Source of the DNA: a virus
Direction: 5' to 3' (one strand)
IMG/VR virus record: IMGVR_UViG_3300036828_000746
Location: 1 to 60,394 of that record
DNA: 60,394 nt
This document shows, piece after piece, positions 46,616 to 55,575 of this stretch. The translations under genes were made by a program, and so were the position numbers. How positions within the stretch are numbered: position 1 is the first letter of the stretch; each line of letters starts with the position of its first letter. The notes below the pieces were generated by a model, which saw nothing but the letters and a program-made list of their open reading frames with translations, was not told the origin of the DNA and made no database searches.

Positions 46616-48468
46616 CAGCGCAACGCTAATTGCCGCGTGCTTGCGCGGGCGATCGCTTGTGCCATGACTTGCCCATCGACCATGAGGTAATTGTGGATGA
46701 CAACCTCCCCGCTTGCTTGCGTCCCGCTCGGTTGCACGACAGTGCCCGTTGGCAGGTACACGTTCTCAGGCCCCTTCTCACCGACTGTGAACATGCCCGG
46801 ACGATCGACTTGCCCGCCTGACTGCAACCCGAGGAACGACCCAACCGAACTTACTGCGCTCGCCGCACCGCCAACTACGCTCTTACCTGCGCCGATAACC
46901 GAGCTTGCGGCACCAACAATCTTGTTGATGGGTCCAAGGATCTTGTTGATGATCGGCGTAATCTCACCGACCAACCATTTGATGATGCGGACGATCTCGT
47001 GCACCACCGTCTGCACGAACGACCATAGCGCTTTGAACGGCGCGAGGAAGATGGCAGTGAGCGTTTTCCACACCGATGACAACACGTGGACAGCGTCATT
47101 GACTGCACCTTTGATCCAAGAAACGAACGATGACCAAGCGCCAGTGATCGCGTGAATGACTCCCATCACAACGCTTTGGATTGTTTTCCATGCAGCTTCG
47201 AAGAATGTTAGGAACATCTTCCAGTGTGTGATCACGAACACGATCGCTGCGAGGAACGGTCCCCCGAGGATAAGCGCCATGCCCGTGACCACGAGTTTCC
47301 AGTGGTCACCGATGAAGTCAACCACGTCGGTGAATATCTGCTTGATGAGCTTCCACGCGTCGTTCACGAAGTCACGGAACCACTTGACCTTCATGTAAAG
47401 GACAACAAAGATGGCAATCAACGCGACAATTGCCGCGATCACGAGGAACACGGGATTGGCGAGGAACGCAGCGTCCAGGCCTTCCTGCGCGACCGTTTGC
47501 TCCTCAGTTAGCGCCGTCTGCTCTGAGGTCATCGCCTTGATGATCGACTGCCACAGGTTGTAGACCTTCATCGCTCCCGTGGCAACAAGGTACGCTGTCG
47601 TCAGCGCGGCCATCGTGATCACGAGGCCTTCAAGAATCGACTTGTGCTGAGCAAGGAACTTGATCACTGCCTCGACCATCGGGAGGAACGTCTGCCCGAG
47701 AGTTGTTGACATGACCTCCATCTCATGCGTGAGGTCCGACCACGAACCTTGCGCTGACTTCGAGTACGCTTCCGTTGATCCTTTGAATTTGTCCTGAAGC
47801 GCCCGAAGCGTTACAAGGCGTGTCGCGTTCTGATCCTGCAACTTCGCTTGCTCGCGCTGGTACACGGTCGCTTTGACACCCGATGCCGTCAACGCATCCT
47901 GCGCTGTCGTCACCTTCGGGATGTTGATCCCGAGCCTAGCAAGGCCCGTCGATCTGCCCATTTCTGCCTGGGACACGAGTTTGACCGCCGACTCAAGTGA
48001 AAGGTGACGAGCGCGGGCGATGTCAGTCGCCAAATTGAGATTGTGCATCGCCGTCGTTGCCTTCTCACCAGCAGTCGTGAAGTTGGTCAGCGCCTGGATT
48101 TCCTCCGTTGGCGCGAACCCACCTGCCTGCGACAATGCGTCCGCCCCTTCAGTCATCGACTTCATTGCCGGCGTGACCGATTGGTGCGTGTTCTTGAGCG
48201 CTGTTGCCAAGTTGTTCTGCGTCTGTTGCAACGCCAATGTCTGCTTTGCAACTTCACCGATCCCAAGCGCGAGTCCCCCAAAGGCAATGCCAGTAGCAAT
48301 GCCTTTGAGGCTTTTCATCGTTGACCCGAACCCACCCGCCGCCTTTGACGTCTTGACGGATTGAGCCTCGACCCCTTCCATCGAACGAGTAACGCCGCTG
48401 ATCTCAACCTCAGTCGTCGCGCCGCCTTCGGCACGCATGCGGATGATAAGGGTGTCCTCAGCAGGCAT
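46615..48468 (-). CDS. Tape measure protein
   Basis: This 617-residue protein has the tape-measure layout: charged coiled N-terminus, TMKSLKGIATGIAFGGLALG, long helices, and three hydrophobic segments (for example VFLVIAAIVALIAIFVVLY and LVVTGMALILGGPFLAAIVF), ending in Gly/Val-rich QSGGQVDRPGMFTVGEKGPE. At about 1.5 angstrom per residue it predicts a tail near 90 nm. It starts in a TAATG overlap with the frameshifted chaperone. Confidence 0.9.
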   Translation of the reverse strand: MPAEDTLIIRMRAEGGATTEVEISGVTRSMEGVEAQSVKTSKAAGGFGSTMKSLKGIATGIAFGGLALGIGEVAKQTLALQQTQNNLATALKNTHQSVTPAMKSMTEGADALSQAGGFAPTEEIQALTNFTTAGEKATTAMHNLNLATDIARARHLSLESAVKLVSQAEMGRSTGLARLGINIPKVTTAQDALTASGVKATVYQREQAKLQDQNATRLVTLRALQDKFKGSTEAYSKSAQGSWSDLTHEMEVMSTTLGQTFLPMVEAVIKFLAQHKSILEGLVITMAALTTAYLVATGAMKVYNLWQSIIKAMTSEQTALTEEQTVAQEGLDAAFLANPVFLVIAAIVALIAIFVVLYMKVKWFRDFVNDAWKLIKQIFTDVVDFIGDHWKLVVTGMALILGGPFLAAIVFVITHWKMFLTFFEAAWKTIQSVVMGVIHAITGAWSSFVSWIKGAVNDAVHVLSSVWKTLTAIFLAPFKALWSFVQTVVHEIVRIIKWLVGEITPIINKILGPINKIVGAASSVIGAGKSVVGGAASAVSSVGSFLGLQSGGQVDRPGMFTVGEKGPENVYLPTGTVVQPSGTQASGEVVIHNYLMVDGQVMAQAIARASTRQLALR

Positions 48469-49144
48469 TACTTAGCAGCTTCGCGGGCACGTTCGTTCGT
48501 GGCGTTGACCATCTTCGTCACCGACGACAACCACAACATGTAGTCGGGACTGTCGTTGGAGAATAGGTGCCACGAGTCGAATCCTATTTGGAGAACAGCA
48601 GCGTTGTGCGCCAGGAGCGTTACTTCGTCGCCGGAAAATCCCGCTCAAGCTCGCGGTCCATGTCCATCCGCTGACCTCCCATCCATTCCTGCCAATCGTT
48701 CCACAGCAGCGGGATCGCCTCTGCGCCGAGAAGCGCGAGCAATGCCTGGCGTGGCGTCGCATCGTCGCGAAGGTCATCGGCAAGGACAAGCTCAGCGAGC
48801 GAATTCCACGAGTAGTCCTTCGGGATGCCTTCCTCGTCGTCCGACGACCTGAGTTCGTAGAACCCGACCGTCGCCGCAAGGATCGCATCACAAGCAGTGT
48901 AGAGTTCCTTCAACGCTGCGTTCCGCTGTCGCTTGTTGCGCTCGAACAGCGCACGCTGCCCCTCGTACCCGATCACACGCAGTTCAACCGCGCACATCGA
49001 CTCGAAGCGCGGCAACGGGAACTTCTCAGAGACGAGGCTTTCGATCTCCTCCCGGCGGACACGCATCCGCGCTTCCAGCGATTGGTTGAGATCGTCTTCA
49101 ACCGAGAACCCATCTGACCTGACCTGTTCGTCGTGCGTTGACAC
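48468..49144 (-). CDS. Tail assembly chaperone GT, -1 frameshift product
   Basis: At GGGATTTTCC (minus strand, TTTT at 48638-48635) a -1 slip of the Phe codon moves reading into SGDEVTLLAHNAAVLQIGFD, an open frame that continues for about 56 codons to a TAA overlapping the tape-measure ATG. The extension is protein-like and ends MVNATNERAREAAK. This G/GT arrangement is conserved among tailed phages. Confidence 0.8.
48620..49144 (-). CDS. Tail assembly chaperone G
   Basis: This 174-residue GTG-started protein (ribosome site GAGGTGATGTC) ends RELERDFPATK. It sits directly upstream of the tape measure, as tail assembly chaperones do. Residues near the end overlap a slippery TTTT at 48635-48638. 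The central region is acidic and helical. Confidence 0.8.
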   Translation of the reverse strand: MSTHDEQVRSDGFSVEDDLNQSLEARMRVRREEIESLVSEKFPLPRFESMCAVELRVIGYEGQRALFERNKRQRNAALKELYTACDAILAATVGFYELRSSDDEEGIPKDYSWNSLAELVLADDLRDDATPRQALLALLGAEAIPLLWNDWQEWMGGQRMDMDRELERDFPATK

Positions 49145-49167
49145 GACATCACCTCACTTATCGGATG

Positions 49168-49260
49168 TTATGTGCCCCAACCGTTGAAATAGCCCAGCAC
49201 GACGAATACCGCGATAACAAGCCACGCGATCTCGCCGACTGTGACTGAGCGGTAATTCAT
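49168..49260 (-). CDS. Single-helix membrane peptide
   Basis: A 30-residue ORF beginning directly after the tube gene stop: MNYRSVTVGEIAWLVIAVFV then LGYFNGWGT. One transmembrane helix. No strong ribosome site. Unusual inside a tail operon. Confidence 0.5.
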   Translation of the reverse strand: MNYRSVTVGEIAWLVIAVFVVLGYFNGWGT

Positions 49261-49677
49261 TTACGCCGCCGTCTCGTTGCAGGACATGATGAACTGGTAC
49301 ATACCCACCGCGTTCGACGTGTGGTTAGCGCCGGGTTCGGAGAACTCCTTGACCCGCCCAACACGTGTGAACGTCGACTTCGGGATGGGCTTCTTCGTGA
49401 TGAGGTCGAGCCACGTCACTTGGACCTCACAAGGATGGTTGATCAGGTTCTCGTTCTTACGGTGATGCGCTGACACGATATCGGTGAGCTGTGTTGTCAC
49501 CGTCAGGTCGGAACGCGTACCCGGGCCGCCACACGTCACCTCAGCACCCATGCCCCCAGGCCGCGTCTTCGCGTCGGTCGTAGCCAGCACGCCGCCAGCA
49601 GCAGTCGCCCACTTGTCGAAGACCTTTTTGCCATCCACCTTGACGTAGATGTTTGCTTGCCACTCCTCAACGTACAT
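49261..49677 (-). CDS. Tail tube protein
   Basis: A 138-residue beta-rich protein immediately downstream of the sheath, the standard tube position in myoviruses. It contains YVEEWQANIYVKVDGKKVFD, GGMGAEVTCGGPGTRSDLTV and a C-terminal FTRVGRVKEF. Assigned by size, position and fold look. Confidence 0.8.
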   Translation of the reverse strand: MYVEEWQANIYVKVDGKKVFDKWATAAGGVLATTDAKTRPGGMGAEVTCGGPGTRSDLTVTTQLTDIVSAHHRKNENLINHPCEVQVTWLDLITKKPIPKSTFTRVGRVKEFSEPGANHTSNAVGMYQFIMSCNETAA

Positions 49678-49687
49678 GACTTGTCTC

Positions 49688-50812
49688 CTATGTTAGGCTC
49701 CCGCCGATCGGCACGGTCACAAGGTCGATTTGGACGGACTTCGCGTGCATCGAGAACACGACATCAGCAGTCGCAGTCAGGATCCCCTGAGCGACGTTCT
49801 GCAATTGTTCGACCACCACGACGCTGTAGGCGTCGTCTGACGTGTCACCGTACAAGCCGTCCGCCGTCCACAACGCGAGGCACTCAGCGTCAAGGTCCGC
49901 CTTGAGCGATTCGGCAGTATGCCCTTGCCCGTCGATCGGAGCGAACATGTACTCCTGCCCGCGAATCTGACAACGATCCTTGAGGTACATCCTCGCCCGC
50001 GAGCAGTTGAACTGCCAGAATGGGTTGACGGCGTAATCCGCCTCCGGGATGTCCGTCTGGAACCCATAATTCTGGAGAATGTCGTACACGTTGGCGAACG
50101 CGTTGACACCCGCCGCGAACAACGCCGCACGCTCCGCGTCCGTTGCGTCGTAAAACGAAGTCACGTACTGCAGCGGCCAATACGGGCCGGCAGCAGCACG
50201 ATTCGGATTGCCCGCTATGTCAATGCGGTTGCACAGCGCGGCGATGACGACAGACGCAGGAACTTCGCGAGGACCCACGCCGAACACGCCGGCAGGACCC
50301 GGTACCGTCACCCAAGGCCCGAACGTTGCCCCGAGGTCGTCGTTGAGTGGCGCCAGTTTGCCTTTCGCTTCCATCGCTGCTGGCATGTCCGTTGCCCCGA
50401 CATCACGCAACGCGACCCGGTTGCAATTTTGGCAAACTGACTGCATGTCCGAATAAAGCATCGCATCGTAGGTGAGCGCTGGGCCAACCACAGTCACCTG
50501 TCCAGGACCAAGACGAGGATCATTGAGCAGTTGCAAACCCTCATCATAGGTCGAACCCGTGTACCCACCGAAGTACACGTGGTTGCCACCCTCGCGGAAG
50601 AACACATCGAGCGCGTCCCACGTTGGCGCGTTTGCCGCGACTGAACGATCAGACACAGCACCCTCGAAGTCAGCAAGTTGCGACAATTCGAGAACGGTTG
50701 TTGGTGTAGGCGTCGCCGGACCCGCGAGGAACATTGTGCCCGAGCGTGTTTGCGGGCCCGCGGCGGGTGTTGCCACGCTGGTGTTGACCTGGACGCCGAA
50801 GCTCATGTTCAA
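49688..50812 (-). CDS. Tail sheath protein
   Basis: This 374-residue protein has the sheath pattern: N-terminal SGTMFLAGPATPTPTTVLEL, DVFFREGGNHVYFGGYTG, and a C-terminal VEQLQNVAQGILTATADVVF and HAKSVQIDLVTVPIGG, which in sheaths hook neighbouring subunits. It is the key evidence for a contractile tail. It is compact compared with T4 gp18, like many smaller myovirus sheaths. Confidence 0.9.
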   Translation of the reverse strand: MNMSFGVQVNTSVATPAAGPQTRSGTMFLAGPATPTPTTVLELSQLADFEGAVSDRSVAANAPTWDALDVFFREGGNHVYFGGYTGSTYDEGLQLLNDPRLGPGQVTVVGPALTYDAMLYSDMQSVCQNCNRVALRDVGATDMPAAMEAKGKLAPLNDDLGATFGPWVTVPGPAGVFGVGPREVPASVVIAALCNRIDIAGNPNRAAAGPYWPLQYVTSFYDATDAERAALFAAGVNAFANVYDILQNYGFQTDIPEADYAVNPFWQFNCSRARMYLKDRCQIRGQEYMFAPIDGQGHTAESLKADLDAECLALWTADGLYGDTSDDAYSVVVVEQLQNVAQGILTATADVVFSMHAKSVQIDLVTVPIGGSLT

Positions 50813-51456
50813 TCCTCCGTTATAGACGTAGTTCCTTCGACATCAGTCGATACCTGCACGACTTCAGCGAGATCAGAATATGGTGTCGCGTTGGGGATAA
50901 GAGGCCCGCCACCTGACCATGAAGCAGCAACGTCTCCGAACACAACCCACTGACTGATGCCGGCAGCGAGGTAACGCCCCTTGCCAGTCGCATCGGGCAA
51001 CGGCGCCACGTTTGAACTCATCCAGCGACACCGCTTGGATTGAATCGCCTCGATGGCACCTTGCTGGATGAGCAACCGACGAACCGACCCCTCAAACAAC
51101 GCCGCGTTTCTACGTGCCTCCGCTGGCCGTGTCCCCCTGCCTCGAAGGATGCAAGACACGGTCATCTTCCAGTTCGTGATGTAACTAAAGTCATTCGTGA
51201 TCTCAGGAGGATTCGCCGTCGCTGCTGTCGTCACGATCACTGCCGGCAACGTGTGGTCGAGGAACTCAGCAGAATCGAGCGTGTTGGCGTACGCTTCAAG
51301 TTTCGGGCGCGGGAGGTACCCTGCGCCGAGTTCGCGTTCAATCTCGATCTGATCGAGGTACGTCGGAAGCCATTCCTGCAGCGTTGCGATAACTGCCTCG
51401 TCCACGTCAACCGTAGTGACGAGGGGCCCAAACTCAGCGATCGCAAACCCGGTCAT
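50809..51456 (-). CDS. Tail terminator / completion protein
   Basis: A 215-residue protein between head-tail joining genes and sheath, with LPAVIVTTAATANPPEIT and NWKMTVSCILRGRGTRPAEARR. This is the expected place for a tail terminator. Its ATGA overlaps both neighbours. Confidence 0.65.
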   Translation of the reverse strand: MTGFAIAEFGPLVTTVDVDEAVIATLQEWLPTYLDQIEIERELGAGYLPRPKLEAYANTLDSAEFLDHTLPAVIVTTAATANPPEITNDFSYITNWKMTVSCILRGRGTRPAEARRNAALFEGSVRRLLIQQGAIEAIQSKRCRWMSSNVAPLPDATGKGRYLAAGISQWVVFGDVAASWSGGGPLIPNATPYSDLAEVVQVSTDVEGTTSITED

Positions 51457-51878
51457 AGCGCCGCCAAGGAGATGAGCGTGTCTTCGACGCCGCCTGAGAC
51501 GATGTACCGCGCGACCGCTTCTGCTGCTGCACCGTGCGCGACCTCATCGGACATTTTGAGGATCGCTGACGGAGGACCGTGCAGACCTGTGCCTGTCGTG
51601 CCTTGGAAAATCCCGTACCATACCTTAGACCCGAATATCGCCTCCTCACCGTGCGCCTCGCGCAACGCGTCAGTCGCCTCTGGTTGCGTGAGCGATGCCT
51701 TGAGTGCTCCGGTGTCAACGTACTTGCCGCCGTACTCACCGAAGATCGCTCGCTCATCCGCCTCCATCACAGGAAACACTTTCTGCATACCTGGCGCGGG
51801 ATCGAGCGCGTGCCGAGCGCGTCGTTCGTAGTTTGCGATCGCTTCTCGCGCGCCGACGACCTCGAACCACTCAGCCAT
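51453..51878 (-). CDS. Head-tail joining protein (HK97 gp10-like)
   Basis: This 141-residue protein has FEVVGAREAIANYERRARHA, DTGALKASLTQPEATD and a YGIFQGTTGTGLHGPP segment, resembling HK97 gp10 or Mu gpG-type virion morphogenesis proteins. Position before the terminator agrees. Confidence 0.7.
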   Translation of the reverse strand: MAEWFEVVGAREAIANYERRARHALDPAPGMQKVFPVMEADERAIFGEYGGKYVDTGALKASLTQPEATDALREAHGEEAIFGSKVWYGIFQGTTGTGLHGPPSAILKMSDEVAHGAAAEAVARYIVSGGVEDTLISLAAL

Positions 51879-51960
51879 GATGTGCTACCCCGCTCAGCCG
51901 GGCGCTAACGGGAATCCAAACAAGGGTGCCTAGGATTCGATGGACTCGAGATCCTTGGCG

Positions 51961-51985
51961 CTTAGCGCCCCTTAGACCGCGTCTC
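51961..51985 (-). promoter_or_regulatory. CTAAG tandem motif within the structural operon
   Basis: On the minus strand it reads GTGAGACGCG, CTAAG (51975-51971) and CTAAG (51965-51961), 10-bp spacing. It lies in a 105-base gap with an AGGAT/ATCCT inverted repeat downstream. Confidence 0.55.
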
Positions 51986-52745
51986 ACGGGATCGCCCCCG
52001 GATTCCACCCAACACGTTGCCAAGGTTCGCGGCGTTCGGTGAATGGCGGTTCCATACGTTGCAGCATTCGCCATTGCTTCAAGTCGTACTCGATCTGACC
52101 TTGAAGCGCCGTGAGCGATGTGGTGTACAACGTCCGCCATACCGACATCGCGCCTTCAGTCGAAACCTGCTCCCGGAAGTACGATCCTTCGAGGAGGATA
52201 GCGGTGTAGAGGCAAACGAGGTGTTGGACGTCAGGATAGTACCTCGTTGGGAACGCCGCGCGGAGTGACCCACATACAGCAGGCACAGCTTGTTCAATGA
52301 GGTTCTCAACCTCCACATTCGTCGGGCGGGTACCCGAGTCGAACGTAAAGACCTCATCACCACTATCCTCGATCGTTCTCGTCCGCTCAAGCGACGCAAC
52401 CTGGTCAACCGTTGGCACGACCTGCGCAGGATCAAGCGGGGGAAAATCAGGCACAACGCCTGCCGGTTGCACAATCGACACCGGCACAACAGTGAGCGGG
52501 AGCGGTTCCCGGAATGACGGAGGATCATCAGGCGTCATCCAGTACAAGAGATAATCTCCTGGGCCTGGTGGGTCGATGACGCCATCACATACGACCGTCC
52601 ACACACCACCGGACAACGTCGCGTCCGACCACGGCGAAATGATCGCCCCGGTGATCGGCACCTCAACTCGTGCGCCCATGCGATCGTAACTCCCCGCTGG
52701 GTCGATGAGCTGCGACGTGATGTCTTGTCCGATCTGTACCTGCAT
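51984..52745 (-). CDS. Head-tail connector (adaptor) protein
   Basis: The ATG at 52745 follows GAAGGAAAG. The 253-residue product has an N-terminal Ig-like domain (ISPWSDATLSGGVWTVVCDG, GDYLLYWMTPDDPP) and a helical C-terminal half of adaptor type (VENLIEQAVPAVCGSLRAAF, LVCLYTAILLEGSYF). Its place after capsid and before the joining protein supports a head-completion role. Confidence 0.68.
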   Translation of the reverse strand: MQVQIGQDITSQLIDPAGSYDRMGARVEVPITGAIISPWSDATLSGGVWTVVCDGVIDPPGPGDYLLYWMTPDDPPSFREPLPLTVVPVSIVQPAGVVPDFPPLDPAQVVPTVDQVASLERTRTIEDSGDEVFTFDSGTRPTNVEVENLIEQAVPAVCGSLRAAFPTRYYPDVQHLVCLYTAILLEGSYFREQVSTEGAMSVWRTLYTTSLTALQGQIEYDLKQWRMLQRMEPPFTERREPWQRVGWNPGAIP

Positions 52746-53074
52746 CACTTTCCTTCAAGCGCCGCCAAGATGTCCGCTTTCTTCGCATCAGGCGTGACCA
52801 TGATGCCCCGATCTGACGCTGCCTCCTTGAGTTCAGGCAACGTCATCGTCCCGTAGTCAGGAGGCGCCGCGGGCATGTTCACATCGGGCCTGATCGCGGG
52901 AGGGTGCGTGCCCCCGCCAAGAACGAAGTTGCCTTGATTGGCGACCTCCTCGACATCTGCCGCATCGACGTTGTAGTGAGGAGGAACGAGCGCGCCTGCC
53001 TTCACCTGGCGCCTGACCTCAACGCCGTAGATTGGTTCCATTGCAAACGTATCCCGAATTGCTCTGAGTGGCAT
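52745..53074 (-). CDS. Small head-region protein with HeH/LEM-like end
   Basis: A 109-residue protein whose last 35 residues read MTLPELKEAASDRGIMVTPD and then KKADILAALEGK, a helix-extended-helix motif. The N-terminus contains IYGVEVRRQVKAG. It is often found next to the capsid gene in actinophages. Confidence 0.68.
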   Translation of the reverse strand: MPLRAIRDTFAMEPIYGVEVRRQVKAGALVPPHYNVDAADVEEVANQGNFVLGGGTHPPAIRPDVNMPAAPPDYGTMTLPELKEAASDRGIMVTPDAKKADILAALEGK

Positions 53075-53104
53075 TCTCGTTCCTCCTTCACTCGACCTTG
53101 TTTG

Positions 53105-54439
53105 TTACCCCTGCGCTGCGATGGCGAACGCTGACGGACGCCACACGGCGAAGGCAACACGTGTCTCAGCAAGAACCGTAATCCGGTTCCTCACGAAGTC
53201 ATCCTGGTCACTGTCGGACGTCTTCACGTTGACGCCCTCGCGAACCAGCAACGTGCAACCCATCGAGTCGCCGACGAGCGGGTTTGCCTGCGGGATAATC
53301 ACCGACGTTACGATCGGGAGGCCCCAAATCGTCTGCGCAACCACACCGCCAGGCAACTGACCCGGCGCGCCGTAGATGTAGTTCCCTTGAGTGTTCTTCA
53401 ACAACATGAGATCCTGCCACGTGAGCGGGTTCATCGCCACGAAGTTGGGCTCATTGAAGGACAAAATGACGGCGGTCATGGCGCGAAGCAGCGCGTCAGC
53501 CGGTGTGTCGCCACCCACGAGTGCAGGTTTTGCCACTCCCGTCGTGTTGTAGATGCCTGTCAGGTTCATGCCCGTGCCGTCGCCGGCAAGGATCTGAGCC
53601 ATGACTGCGCGCCGCACGTCATACGGGAGCAGCGTGTTGATCAGCGTAGACAGACCTGCAACGTCATCGAGCGATTGCCGTGAGGACTTGATCCAACCTG
53701 CGATGGTCCGGACAGGCGCCGTCGCGTCAACGGCGGTGATGCCTTCCTGCGGCTTCAGGACTGCCTCATCCACAGGCGCTGCAGAACCTGGGATTGCCGT
53801 AATTTGGACGTACTCGACCACGTTTGAATCTGTGGTTCCCGTTGGAATCAGGTCGAGTAGGTTTAGCGGCATGAGTTTTGGGGGCACGATCCCCCGGTAG
53901 TCAGGCGGGACGATCCACGCCGTGCTGGTTGTCGTCACGCCACCAGCAGGCGCCGCCGGCAAACCTGCTGCGAGGAAGCGCGCTGCGTCGTCGCGGGTCG
54001 CGATCTCCCCAAGGTTGATCGTGCCGAACTGATTGTGGGAATGCCACACGCCGATGGAACGTGAGCGTGCGTACTCCTCCGAACGAGCGAGCAACGTTTG
54101 CCCACTCCACGCAGACGGGGGCGTCACCCGTTCGCCTTGAGGACCGTGTCCGTTCTCATTCGGGAGCACCTCGCCCAAAAGGCCAAGGATTCCCGACTCG
54201 GCGTTGCGGAGTTCGTTGATCTCGTCGTCAATCGTCCCGAGTTCCCGCACTGCCTGCTCGGCATTGATGAACTCCGGGACTTCTGTGAGCTTGCGCCCCG
54301 TGGTTTCGGTACCTGCGAACGCGTCCCGTGCCGCGTCCCTTTCCTTCTTTGCCTGCGCCCGTCGATCCCGTGCACTGCTCAGTTGATCGCGGACTTCCTT
54401 GAGGCGGTCACGGATCTGAGCGTCTGCTGTTGATGGCAT
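53105..54439 (-). CDS. HK97-fold major capsid protein
   Basis: This 444-residue protein has an N-terminal helical/coiled delta domain (about 1-100; RLKEVRDQLSSARDRRAQAK), probably a built-in scaffold removed by the protease, then the HK97 core with PVRTIAGWIKSSRQSLDDVA, EPNFVAMNPLTWQDLMLLKN and WGLPIVTSVIIP. It is encoded immediately after the protease. Confidence 0.92.
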   Translation of the reverse strand: MPSTADAQIRDRLKEVRDQLSSARDRRAQAKKERDAARDAFAGTETTGRKLTEVPEFINAEQAVRELGTIDDEINELRNAESGILGLLGEVLPNENGHGPQGERVTPPSAWSGQTLLARSEEYARSRSIGVWHSHNQFGTINLGEIATRDDAARFLAAGLPAAPAGGVTTTSTAWIVPPDYRGIVPPKLMPLNLLDLIPTGTTDSNVVEYVQITAIPGSAAPVDEAVLKPQEGITAVDATAPVRTIAGWIKSSRQSLDDVAGLSTLINTLLPYDVRRAVMAQILAGDGTGMNLTGIYNTTGVAKPALVGGDTPADALLRAMTAVILSFNEPNFVAMNPLTWQDLMLLKNTQGNYIYGAPGQLPGGVVAQTIWGLPIVTSVIIPQANPLVGDSMGCTLLVREGVNVKTSDSDQDDFVRNRITVLAETRVAFAVWRPSAFAIAAQG

Positions 54440-54462
54440 CGCTGGCGTTCCTCCTTCATGTG

Positions 54463-55476
54463 CTAGTGGTTCATACCGAGTGCCGCCAGCGTGTCCAGCA
54501 CACGGTTCCGCTCATCGGGAGAATATGTCGCTTCTTCTTGCGACTCTTCGCCGTCATCCTGCGTGTCCTCCAACTCCTCGGCCTCGTCGTCGTCTTCCGA
54601 CAACGAGCGCCACGAGGAACGAGGAGACGACGCTGATAATCCCTCGCCCTTCACAGCGCGAGCCACTGCACTTGGCAACGTCTCGACACGATCAGCCAGA
54701 CCCGCGTCGACTGCACGCTTCGCCGTCAACGTGCGGCCTTCACCAAACCCATTCCGAACATCCGAAGTTGAAACACCTCGGCCTCGCGCAACATCCCGAG
54801 TAAACATCGAGTAGTAGTCGTTCACCGCCTCCTGTAGACCTTCGACTGCATCGGACGACAACGCTTCGTAAGGGTTCCCCTCCGTCTTACGCTTGCCAGC
54901 AGACACGATCGTTGGTTTCACTCCTGCCTTTGCGTGAGCTTCAGACAGGTCTTTGTGGACGGAATATACGCCGATCGACCCTGCCTCACCCGAAGGCGTG
55001 ACCGACAGTTCGGTTCCTTGTGATGCAAGCCAGTACGCGGCAGACGCAGCGAGCGTGTTCGCAACAGCAATGACTGGTTTCTTCGCCGCTGCTTGCCTGA
55101 TCTCCTGCGCCGCCTCCGGGATGTGGTCGACAAGGCCCCCCGGCGAGTCGATGTCGAGGACAATGTGAGAAACCTCGGGACTCACCGTCGCCTTTTGCAG
55201 ATCAGAACGGAAGGAATTGAGAGACGATCCCATGCCGAACAGCATGGCAAGCAACGATGCCGATGGCGTCAGGACACCCTTGAGCGGAATCGTTGCAACA
55301 CTACCTCCGTCCCTCGCCGGCGTGACTGAAAGTTCTCGTGCCTCCAGTTCCCGTGCCTCCATCGAGTACGCACGCAGCGTCTCAAGTTCGTCCTCCGAAA
55401 GAGGACGCTCCTGAAAGACAGCGAGACATTCGAGGAGTTCAGGACGAATTGCCCAAATATGCCCCGCTGTTTCCAT
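54463..55476 (-). CDS. Head maturation protease, S49/SppA type
   Basis: This 337-residue protease has VATIPLKGVLTPSASLL, VLDIDSPGG, NTLAASAAYWLAS with the catalytic Ser, GSIGVYSVHKD, and the Lys region VSAGKRKTEGNPYEAL. A Ser-Lys dyad is typical of S49. The C-terminal acidic tail may aid capsid assembly. It cleaves the delta domain of the capsid protein. Confidence 0.9.
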   Translation of the reverse strand: METAGHIWAIRPELLECLAVFQERPLSEDELETLRAYSMEARELEARELSVTPARDGGSVATIPLKGVLTPSASLLAMLFGMGSSLNSFRSDLQKATVSPEVSHIVLDIDSPGGLVDHIPEAAQEIRQAAAKKPVIAVANTLAASAAYWLASQGTELSVTPSGEAGSIGVYSVHKDLSEAHAKAGVKPTIVSAGKRKTEGNPYEALSSDAVEGLQEAVNDYYSMFTRDVARGRGVSTSDVRNGFGEGRTLTAKRAVDAGLADRVETLPSAVARAVKGEGLSASSPRSSWRSLSEDDDEAEELEDTQDDGEESQEEATYSPDERNRVLDTLAALGMNH

Positions 55477-55518
55477 GAAAACTCCTAATTGTTGATGTAC
55501 GGGCGGTTGTGCCGCACG

Positions 55519-55560
55519 CTAAGCGGTTTCGAGGACCTGGTCCATCGGATTGCATGGACC
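55519..55560. promoter_or_regulatory. CTAAG motif and hairpin between portal and protease
   Basis: CTAAGCGGTTT begins at 55519 on the plus strand, opposite to the surrounding genes. GGTCCAT (55539-55545) and ATGGACC (55554-55560) form a 7-bp stem with an 8-nt loop. It may attenuate transcription within the head operon. Confidence 0.5.
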
Positions 55561-55575
55561 CCGGGGCAATGAAGC

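Noticed and set aside
48472-48891. A 139-codon minus-strand reading overlapping the tail chaperone as an independent gene
   Set aside because: Its composition is Arg/Ser-rich and unlike a protein; the true second product in this region is the -1 frame extension ending at 48468.
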